Part shown: positions 26,953 to 33,303 of the stretch, piece after piece
How positions within the stretch are numbered: the first letter of the stretch is position 1
Layout: each line of letters begins with the position of its first letter
Origin: an uncultured Pedobacter sp.
GTDB lineage: Bacteria; Bacteroidota; Bacteroidia; Sphingobacteriales; Sphingobacteriaceae
Assembly: GCA_938008555.1 (NCBI GenBank)
Contig: CALLKE010000158.1
Location: 1 to 33,303, forward strand
Direction of reading: 5' to 3'
DNA length: 33,303 nucleotides
Made by a program: the position numbers and the translations under genes
The notes under the pieces: model-generated
What the model was told of the DNA's origin: nothing
Database searches by the model: none
The model's input: only the letters and a program-made list of their open reading frames with translations

Positions 26953-27934
26953 CTAATTGCGGTTCTTTATTAACGGATTCAAAAAGTGTGTGCATCGTTA
27001 TCCGGTTTTGAGCTAATTCGATTAAATCCTTGATCCTTTGATCTAATACATGGCCGTGGCTAGTGTCAAAAGAAAAGTTTTTAGAAAAAACCCAGGCCCA
27101 TGAATGAAAACGATCTGGAATTAAGCCCATGAAAGCAAAACCTGAAGAAAGTAAACTTTGGCATGCAAGTGTATTTTCGGGTAATTCAGCATTTACGAGC
27201 ATAAATGTCAGTTTATCTTGATTGATATCTTCAAGCTTTTGGCCTCCATCTACTCCCCAGCGATGGAGGTGTAATTCCAAAACTTTACGCTCCGATTTTG
27301 TTATTTGCAATTCTGATTGTGAAACAATATGAAGGTCATTGGGAGATTCTATTGACTCAATTGTATCAAGTCCGTTGGTTAATGATTTGGCGCTGGGTAC
27401 TAATTCTTGTGGCAGAAAAAGTATTTTTTTAGGTTCTGTTTTCAGTGGTAGATAGGCAGAAAGTATGGATTCTCTAGTCTCTCCTTTAACAAAGGGGGAA
27501 GAAACATAATCTGGCCAGAAGCTAAGATTGAAGAATCCTAATGATTGTGCTAAACGCTGACTAAAGGGATGATTACAAACCTGTTTACTACTAATGCCAA
27601 CGATGTTGTTACTTTTTGCAATAGCTATTAATTTTTGAGAAATTTTAAAAGCTAATCCTAAATTTCTTGCAGCTGGATGGACAATAAAAAGTCCTATTTC
27701 TGGTATCTCGGGGCAATTTGGATGTGTCCATAGCAGACCATGACCAATAACTTGTTTGTCTGAGCTCATTGCTAATACAGATTTCCAGATTCCCATCTTA
27801 TGATTTCTACAAAAACTAGCTGGCTCGTATACTTCAGGATAAACATAATTGTCGCCATAAACTAGTTTGAATAAATTGGATACTTGGACAGCATCATCGT
27901 TAGTAAACGATTTTAGGTAGGTAAATTCTAGCAT
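26942..27934 (-). CDS. GNAT-fold acyltransferase, last gene of the LuxE/LuxC-type operon
   Basis: A 330-residue GNAT-superfamily protein. Motif A, for the pyrophosphate of acyl-CoA, is I-V-HPAARNLGLAFKI (residues 84-97), followed by KQVCNHPFSQRLAQSLGFF, a typical late GNAT strand-helix. The C-terminal third (about 225-300) holds NTLACQSLLSSGFAFMGLIP. It looks like the end of a second GNAT unit, suggesting a double-GNAT architecture. More than half the residues match the paralog at 28324-29283 by eye. Substrate is unknown. The neighbouring acyl-activating and reducing enzymes suggest a fatty-acyl or amine substrate, but that is inference. Its stop overlaps the convergent upstream-strand gene by 11 bases. 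Confidence 0.85.
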   Translation of the reverse strand: MLEFTYLKSFTNDDAVQVSNLFKLVYGDNYVYPEVYEPASFCRNHKMGIWKSVLAMSSDKQVIGHGLLWTHPNCPEIPEIGLFIVHPAARNLGLAFKISQKLIAIAKSNNIVGISSKQVCNHPFSQRLAQSLGFFNLSFWPDYVSSPFVKGETRESILSAYLPLKTEPKKILFLPQELVPSAKSLTNGLDTIESIESPNDLHIVSQSELQITKSERKVLELHLHRWGVDGGQKLEDINQDKLTFMLVNAELPENTLACQSLLSSGFAFMGLIPDRFHSWAWVFSKNFSFDTSHGHVLDQRIKDLIELAQNRITMHTLFESVNKEPQLVKH

Positions 27935-28080
27935 GTGAGGATGAGTAAAAAATGACCAAATAAGAATTAATTAAGAGGTGATAGATTGAGTTTGAGAATC
28001 GATTAGAAGCCAGGAAAATCAATGGCATAGCAGATCAAATCAACTATAAATGCATATAAATTGATATTGAAATACAGATG

Positions 28081-28230
28081 TCAGACTATGATGGCATTGC
28101 TATTGCTTTCGATAGCGGGATAAAAAAGGTTTGTAAATAAACAAGCAATGACTAATCGGAAAAGAAGATAATGCTTGAGGGTGGCTGTGTGATCGTTCTT
28201 GGACGATTCGAAATAGTAAAGTTTTAGCAT
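28081..28230 (-). pseudogene. Truncated relic of a third GNAT paralog
   Basis: Minus-strand reading from ATG 28230 gives MLKLYYFESSKNDHTATLK, then YLLFRLV and TNLFYP, and stops at 28081. These align in order with MLEFTYLKSFTNDDA, SNLFKLV and DNYVYP of the two intact neighbours. The bases upstream of this ATG also match those upstream of the ATG at 27934 (about 35 bases, mostly identical). The rest of the gene is missing. The relic therefore marks a former tandem array of three GNAT genes, reduced by deletion. Confidence 0.7.
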
Positions 28231-28323
28231 GTGAAAGCGAGTAAAAAGTGATCAAATGATAGCGGATTAAATGTTTAATATCTTTTAGGTTGTTTGGGCA
28301 CTATTCAATCGTACGATTGATAG

Positions 28324-29283
28324 CTATGCCTCAATACATGGATTGTTCACTATTTGTGTTGAAATATTCTCTTGACCGGGAGCCATTAACTTTTTCATCA
28401 ACACATAAGTAGCTTCTAGGGCAAAATTCTTGCAAAAAAGCCAGGTCCATGTATTGAAACGATCTGGAACTAAGCCCATGAAAATAAAACCGAAAGCAAT
28501 TAAATGTTCACAAGCAAGTGTATTCTCAGATGACTCGGCATCAACAAGTATGAATGTCAACTTATGAAGATCTGCAATATCAAGTTTTGCAGGCCCATCA
28601 GCTCCCCAGCTACGAATGTAGAGCTCGGATATTTTAGGTTCCAACTGTAATATTTCTATCTCGGAACATGGGGAAATAGCATGTCTTATAGGAGATTGTA
28701 AAAATTCAACTTCATCAAGGCCATGTATCAAAGGCCTTGTATTGGGTCTTAATTTTTCTGGAATGAATAATGTCTTCTTCGATTTTATGTTTAATGGAAC
28801 ATAGCCACCGACGATAGATTCTCTAGTTTCTCCTGAAATAAAGGGAGAGCTAACATAATCAGGCCAAAAACTAAGATTGAAAAACCCTAGAGAAGAAGCT
28901 AAACGTTGACTAAAAGGATGATTACATACTTGCTTGCTACTAACACCTCGAGCACCATTTCTTTTGGCTATAGTCATTAACTCTTGACAAATTGTAAACG
29001 CCAGACCCAGATTTCTTGCTTTTGGATGTACAGCAATCAGACTCATCTCCGGGATTTCTGGACAGGATGGGTGTTTCCAAAGCAATCCATGCCCTAAAAT
29101 TTGATCATGAGATCCAATAGCTAGAATCGATTCCCAAAGCCCACTTTCATGATTTTTATGAAACGTTTCTGGATTGTAAACCTCTAAGTACACATAATTA
29201 CTGCCATACACTAATTGGAACAATTCAGATACAGCAGTTGAATCATGTTTTTCAAAATGTCTTAAGTGTTTAAACTCTATCAT
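28324..29283 (-). CDS. GNAT-fold acyltransferase, paralog of the 26942 gene
   Basis: A 319-residue GNAT-superfamily protein in tandem with the copy at 26942-27934. Motif A is HPKARNLGLAFTICQEL (about residue 86 onward). KQVCNHPFSQRLASSLGFF follows, then SFWPDYVSSPFISGETRES, a stretch nearly identical in both copies. The C-terminal region again ends with NTLACEHLIAFGFIFMGLVP, supporting a double-GNAT fold. It begins 52 bases after the fusion gene's stop on the same strand, so it is probably co-transcribed with it. Divergence between copies suggests two different acceptors or acyl groups. No chemistry can be assigned from sequence. Confidence 0.85.
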   Translation of the reverse strand: MIEFKHLRHFEKHDSTAVSELFQLVYGSNYVYLEVYNPETFHKNHESGLWESILAIGSHDQILGHGLLWKHPSCPEIPEMSLIAVHPKARNLGLAFTICQELMTIAKRNGARGVSSKQVCNHPFSQRLASSLGFFNLSFWPDYVSSPFISGETRESIVGGYVPLNIKSKKTLFIPEKLRPNTRPLIHGLDEVEFLQSPIRHAISPCSEIEILQLEPKISELYIRSWGADGPAKLDIADLHKLTFILVDAESSENTLACEHLIAFGFIFMGLVPDRFNTWTWLFCKNFALEATYVLMKKLMAPGQENISTQIVNNPCIEA

Positions 29284-29335
29284 GCTTGTAATGTATTAGA
29301 TGAATAAAATAGATCTTGAATTAAAACCTAGACCA

Positions 29336-31843
29336 TTAAGAGTTTGCAAGAACTAAAGAGTTTCTTAAATCAACGATAAGTGGGAATTTTCCACTATGTT
29401 GATTTTGGATGATAGTTGCGTGGTACTCAATATCAAGTTCTAAAAGTTGTTCATGTACTGCTTCACTTAATTCTGGGTAAAATGAAATAAGATCCTCTCG
29501 TAAGTGGGTAATTGTTAATTCAGGTTGGTTATCAAAACGAATCGAAATTCTTTCTTGATGATTGATATTATAATCCAAATGAATCTGTAAGAGACCTTGG
29601 TATCCACTATGCTGCTCTATCCATGTTTTAATACGTTTGCAGTCGATTAAATGGGTGCCTATTTTCACAATGTCGCCTATTCGGCCTAATAGCTCAAATT
29701 TAGGCTCAGTAGATCCGCAGGGGCATATATGATCTATCCAACGTCCCATATCACCGATTTCATATCTCGGCAAAGGTTGACTACATCGATTGGAAGAGAA
29801 AATAAGGCGTCCGGCCTGGTTTTTTTCTACAGGAAGGTCGTTGTCTATTTGAAGAATTTCGAGGGATTGGGTTTCTGTGATTAAATGAAAGGTTCTTTCG
29901 GGGCAATGTGAGCAAGCATACGCTAAGATCCCCGCATCTACCGAACCATACATGGCTGACCGAATGACTTCAATACCCATTTCTATAAATAGTTCTCGTT
30001 GGCCAGATCCCAAAAATTCGCCGCCATAAAATATCTTTTTAATGCCTCGATACTCGTTAAGCAATTCCTTTTGTTGAGAAAATAATAAAAACAGAGTACC
30101 TGGCATTCCTACCAGTGTATTGACTTTTTGATCCACTATAGTTCGAGCGACAAAAGGCAAGTCTTGCAGTGTTGGCCCACCCATAGGAAAGTGACAGACT
30201 CCCAGCTTGTCTAATACAGTTGAATAACAATGAAAGCCACCATAAAGATTTCCGGCATATAATAAATTCATGACGCGATCAGTGTTGGGGTCGATCCCTG
30301 CAGCTAATAGACCATCTGCTGCAGTTTGCATTTGCAAATGATAATCTGAATACGAAAATGTGGAGAGTTTTGGGGTGCCACTTGTTCCACCGCTTTGAAA
30401 AAACAATTGAGCGTGAGTAGGATGATGCCCCCTTGAAATGAATTCAGGTTTTCTCATGACAGGCAGCTCGTGCCAACCTTGAGGAGGTTGAAAGGGTGAT
30501 AGCTTAAGACTAGCTCTGGTATTTGGCCAAGCTGCTCTTGGTGTGACAGAAACTCGTCTAGCTAGTTGAGTAAGTGCATAAACACCATCATGAGGCTCAC
30601 CTGGATACTCGTTATGCATTGCACCTGGGGCTGTAATACGTGTGACACCAGCAGCTAATAGAATTTGTACTAAATCTGAATAATGTTCAGATTTAGTAAT
30701 TAAAGCACATGTTTGTAACCAATGGCGAAAAGGTTGAAGTGTATAAATTAATTGTTCTGAAGGTATTGGGCTGATGCATAACGTTCGGAATAGGGGAGAC
30801 GCCCGAAGCCCTGGTTTATCTGTTAGAATAATGCGCCAAGAACCATTTGGGTCTTCCCATATTTTAACTTTTTGTTCGCCTAGAGCCGACTCCAACTCAG
30901 CTAAATGTACTTGGGTCGTAATTTCTGCTGTTTCCTGAGAAGAGGCTCGGAGTGCTGGATATTGATCAGAAACTTGAATCATAGCTTCTGCCATGGCTGA
31001 ACCTACTTCTAATAATCGTTCCCAATCAGATGTGTTGACCAGTAGCATTTGTGGACTGGAACAAGCTTGTTGATCAAATTGACAAATATCTTGAGCAATA
31101 GCAGTAAACCAGTGTTGATCACGAATAGGTGCATCTAAGTACACAAAACTTAACTTGTGTCCCCATTCAATAAAGCGACATCCTGTAGGGACTTGGCCAC
31201 GTAAGGCATTTAATGAAGCATCTCCACCCCAAGCTGAGACACCATCCACAAGGGCCATTAAAGCCGGTAACTGATCTCTAGTGGCGTTTACAACAGCTAT
31301 ATATTTTGATAGGGTGTGAGAATTATCAAAAGAAATTAGGCGATGTAGGAGTGCTGCAGAAAGCCCCTTATCCTGATGACTTGGTTTTAGAATATTAAAA
31401 TTACCTGCTAACAAGCCTTCAACTATAGCCATAAAAGGCAAAGAACTCGCATTCCCTGGGGTGATATGAAGGATAGCACCCAAGGCTTGCCAGCCTTCAA
31501 AGACATTTTCTTTCAGGTCAGGCCGACGAATATTAAAGGGGGTGATGGTTTTAAATTCGCGTATTAATTTTTGAGTTAAATATGCTCTTTGACAAAATAG
31601 GCTTAGCTCTTTGCTGAGTAATGATGATTCATCAGGTGTGAGATGATAAGCGATACTTAAATCTCTTAACCATGTTTTGTCATTTTCTAAAAAATCAGCA
31701 AAATCCTGACAAGTAGATAAAACTACCTCAGTAGGGCATGGTGAAAATAAAGCCAGATTTCGTTGTTGTTTTATTTCTTCTAAAAGTTCCTCAAATAGGT
31801 TTGGGGAGATCAAGTTGCCATTAATGATCGTTTGATGTCTCAT
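29336..31843 (-). CDS. Fusion of LuxC-type acyl-CoA reductase and PaaK-like adenylate-forming domain
   Basis: An 835-residue two-domain protein. Residues 1 to about 440 match the LuxC acyl-CoA reductase family. LHITPGNASSLPFMAIVEGLL and NILKPS form the nucleotide-binding part. The catalytic cysteine is C261 in FDQQACSSPQ. LuxC reduces an activated acyl group to an aldehyde with NADPH. Residues about 450-830 are an adenylate-forming domain of the PaaK/LuxE type. They carry SGGTSGTPK (484-492), YGG (606-608), MYGSVDAG (631-638), YEIGDMGRW and GRIGDIVK, plus CxxC-like pairs near 644-647 and 707-709. The joining of activation and reduction in one chain is unusual; LuxC and ligase are normally separate. 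The ATG 31843 start gives a continuous LuxC N-terminus. It lies 39 bases after the LuxE-type gene. Confidence 0.88.
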   Translation of the reverse strand: MRHQTIINGNLISPNLFEELLEEIKQQRNLALFSPCPTEVVLSTCQDFADFLENDKTWLRDLSIAYHLTPDESSLLSKELSLFCQRAYLTQKLIREFKTITPFNIRRPDLKENVFEGWQALGAILHITPGNASSLPFMAIVEGLLAGNFNILKPSHQDKGLSAALLHRLISFDNSHTLSKYIAVVNATRDQLPALMALVDGVSAWGGDASLNALRGQVPTGCRFIEWGHKLSFVYLDAPIRDQHWFTAIAQDICQFDQQACSSPQMLLVNTSDWERLLEVGSAMAEAMIQVSDQYPALRASSQETAEITTQVHLAELESALGEQKVKIWEDPNGSWRIILTDKPGLRASPLFRTLCISPIPSEQLIYTLQPFRHWLQTCALITKSEHYSDLVQILLAAGVTRITAPGAMHNEYPGEPHDGVYALTQLARRVSVTPRAAWPNTRASLKLSPFQPPQGWHELPVMRKPEFISRGHHPTHAQLFFQSGGTSGTPKLSTFSYSDYHLQMQTAADGLLAAGIDPNTDRVMNLLYAGNLYGGFHCYSTVLDKLGVCHFPMGGPTLQDLPFVARTIVDQKVNTLVGMPGTLFLLFSQQKELLNEYRGIKKIFYGGEFLGSGQRELFIEMGIEVIRSAMYGSVDAGILAYACSHCPERTFHLITETQSLEILQIDNDLPVEKNQAGRLIFSSNRCSQPLPRYEIGDMGRWIDHICPCGSTEPKFELLGRIGDIVKIGTHLIDCKRIKTWIEQHSGYQGLLQIHLDYNINHQERISIRFDNQPELTITHLREDLISFYPELSEAVHEQLLELDIEYHATIIQNQHSGKFPLIVDLRNSLVLANS

Positions 31844-31882
31844 AACGTGGATATGTAAAGGTGTATTCGATAAAAAATAGTA

Positions 31883-33028
31883 TTAATTCTTAGATATTAA
31901 TTCAGAAGCTGCGATTGCACAACTCCTGTTTTTTTTTGTGCCGGCTCGGCCCATCACTTCAAAATAGTCTGCTGAGATACCACAACCACAACTTTTTCCA
32001 GGATGCATGACCGCTAAATCGCTCATTAAAATATTATGCACAGGGGCTGTAGTTGAGTAAGGCGATTGCAGATTTAGAAATCCCTCTTGACCATAAGTTA
32101 AAGGATCTAGTGTTTTCAAATCTAGTACACGTACTCTTGCCCATACTGGTACATGAAAGTGATGATTTTTACATTCGGTATAAGGAACACAATGCTCTAC
32201 TGATCCGAACATATCCCGTATTCTGAAATCAGAAATTCCTAACTGATTGCTGATCTCCTGGTAGAATTGAATCTTATTAATTTGCTTATCGGCGTGGTTT
32301 TTCCAGCCTCCACCCAAATACACGAGTGAATCAGGATGAAGCTTTAGTGGAGGAATTCCTTGTTTCTTCATATTTTCTAGTATAAAAAATAGCAAAGCAG
32401 GAAACCCAAATATTCGAACAGGTAAATCTTCTTTCTCGTAGTTTAATAATGCTTGAATAGATCCAAAAAGATCAAATGCATGACTATCACCAGTGCTTCG
32501 GAGTGCGTAGGCCAATTGATGAATGGGTGCATATTTACACAAAGTATGGTCTGTATATGCGGTTCCGACAGATTGATCTTTAAGTGGTTGATAGCTTAGG
32601 AGCAAGTAATTGCAGGGTTGATTTGGAGTGTTCCAAGCCAGATCTTCTATATATCGATCTAGCATTCGCATGGGAGTGCTGATTGATACAGAATCGTACG
32701 CCATTTGACTCTTTTGACCTAATGTCCCCGAAGAAGTGAAAACGTGTACAATTGACTCTTTGGGGATGCTCCATATGGTATGCTTCTTGAAAAAGTTAGC
32801 ATGAATTAAAGGCAGTTTATTCGAGTCAGATTGATTTTTGATGTATTCAGGGCGATAGCCTTTTGCATCTAAAAGATTTCGATAAAATGGATTTCGTTGA
32901 TAATGCCAAGAGGTTATTTCTGCCATGGCCTGATCAAATAAATATTCTTTTTCATATTGAAATGGTTTTTCCAGGGCATATAATTCTTGGACAGCCGCTA
33001 ATCCATTTTGTAGGTAAGTTTGCTCCAT
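31883..33028 (-). CDS. LuxE-type acyl-protein synthetase
   Basis: A 381-residue member of the acyl-protein synthetase family. In luminous bacteria LuxE activates a fatty acid as acyl-AMP, holds it on a C-terminal cysteine and passes it to LuxC for reduction. Visible motifs are FTSSGTLGQKS (residues 97-107, ATP binding), LGGGWK (238-243), DMFGSVEHC (272-280) and CGCG (347-350). Near the end MGRAGTKKNRSCAIAASEL carries C370, the best candidate for the acyl-carrying cysteine. It is the first visible gene of the minus-strand operon and directly precedes the LuxC fusion. No luciferase or flavin reductase gene is nearby, so light production is not suggested. The substrate may be a fatty or other carboxylic acid. 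Confidence 0.88.
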   Translation of the reverse strand: MEQTYLQNGLAAVQELYALEKPFQYEKEYLFDQAMAEITSWHYQRNPFYRNLLDAKGYRPEYIKNQSDSNKLPLIHANFFKKHTIWSIPKESIVHVFTSSGTLGQKSQMAYDSVSISTPMRMLDRYIEDLAWNTPNQPCNYLLLSYQPLKDQSVGTAYTDHTLCKYAPIHQLAYALRSTGDSHAFDLFGSIQALLNYEKEDLPVRIFGFPALLFFILENMKKQGIPPLKLHPDSLVYLGGGWKNHADKQINKIQFYQEISNQLGISDFRIRDMFGSVEHCVPYTECKNHHFHVPVWARVRVLDLKTLDPLTYGQEGFLNLQSPYSTTAPVHNILMSDLAVMHPGKSCGCGISADYFEVMGRAGTKKNRSCAIAASELISKN

Positions 33029-33118
33029 ACTTAGTTTTTGTAGTGATTTTGGCAGGCGTATTATTTAAGATTATAAACGAGTTTTTGTGTTTAAATTATA
33101 TTTTTTAGAAATAAAATT

Positions 33119-33151
33119 TCACATGAATAAAATATTGCTTCTTTTATGTGA
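33119..33151. promoter_or_regulatory. Inverted repeat upstream of the LuxE-type gene
   Basis: TCACAT (33119-33124) and ATGTGA (33146-33151) face each other about 90 bases upstream of the LuxE-type start. They could be an operator or a hairpin. I see no TAnnTTTG element on the minus strand here, so the operon promoter is not located. Confidence 0.25.
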
Positions 33152-33252
33152 TAAATATATTTTTCGGTAGGTGAGTATCAATAAAACATGAAAGCTTTTA
33201 GCTGAATGTGAATTAATTCTGCTATTAATTGGAGAAGGAGATAAAAAGGGTA

Positions 33253-33303
33253 GTGTTTTTAAATGTATGATAGTTTAAAATTCCTGGTGTGCATGACAAG
33301 TTT
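33253..33303 (-). mobile_element. IS1-type element cut by the window end (right end only)
   Basis: The terminal sequence GTGTTTTTAAATGTATGATA is identical to the right end of the element at 25366-26129. On the minus strand the last 14 transposase codons are visible before the stop at 33259: KLVMHTRNFKLSYI, compared with KLVMARRNFKLSYI in the other copy. The rest lies beyond the window. It is oriented opposite to the left copy. Confidence 0.85.

Noticed and set aside
26942..33028. Bioluminescence operon
   Set aside because: No luxA, luxB or luxD-like gene is present; LuxC and LuxE families occur widely in other pathways.
32863..33108. Plus-strand open frame over the start of the LuxE-type gene
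   Set aside because: It overlaps a strongly conserved family member on the other strand and has no protein-like features.

Overview
The window reads as a chromosomal segment of an AT-rich Bacteroidota, most likely of the Sphingobacteriales. The evidence is two very large secreted proteins with type IX secretion (gliding-motility-type) C-terminal domains, TAnnTTTG-type promoter elements, weak Shine-Dalgarno sequences, and lineage-typical proteins: a BatA-type VWA membrane protein, a DUF4199 protein, a bacterial GH3-family protein and a 158-residue protein usually misnamed 'ABC transporter ATPase'. The assignment rests on protein content and motifs read by eye.

Layout. Positions 1-449 hold no recognisable gene. 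Positions 450-4733 encode a 1427-residue secreted multi-domain protein. Positions 4905-18535 are an ordinary, mostly co-directional housekeeping block: thyA and folA (folate/dTMP), a BatA-like VWA protein translationally coupled to a dihydroorotase-like protein that has lost most metal ligands, an acidic hypothetical protein, a DUF4199 protein ending at a clear terminator, two GT2 glycosyltransferases, a polytopic membrane protein, a GH3-family protein, then dxr, rseP and hscB. A tRNA-Leu(CAA) with its own terminator, and probably a promoter inside the end of hscB, closes the block.

Positions 18672-26430 are accessory. They hold an IS1-type relic, a decayed serine resolvase, a 1857-residue secreted glycine-rich/Calx-beta protein, a nearly complete IS1-family element whose transposase needs a -1 frameshift at an A AAA AAC heptamer, and a second IS1-type relic. 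A core-type gene (26476-26952) follows.

Positions 26942-33028 form a minus-strand operon: LuxE-type acyl-protein synthetase, an 835-residue fusion of a LuxC acyl-CoA reductase with a PaaK-like adenylating domain, a GNAT-type acyltransferase, a broken GNAT copy and another GNAT-type acyltransferase. No luciferase genes are present, so this is probably a specialised acyl/aldehyde pathway and is the strongest candidate for an undescribed system. The window ends inside another IS1-type copy (33253-33303), so the operon lies between inverted IS copies.

The housekeeping block serves pyrimidine, folate and isoprenoid synthesis, envelope glycosylation and Fe-S assembly. The two giant secreted proteins would be displayed or released through a T9SS encoded elsewhere.
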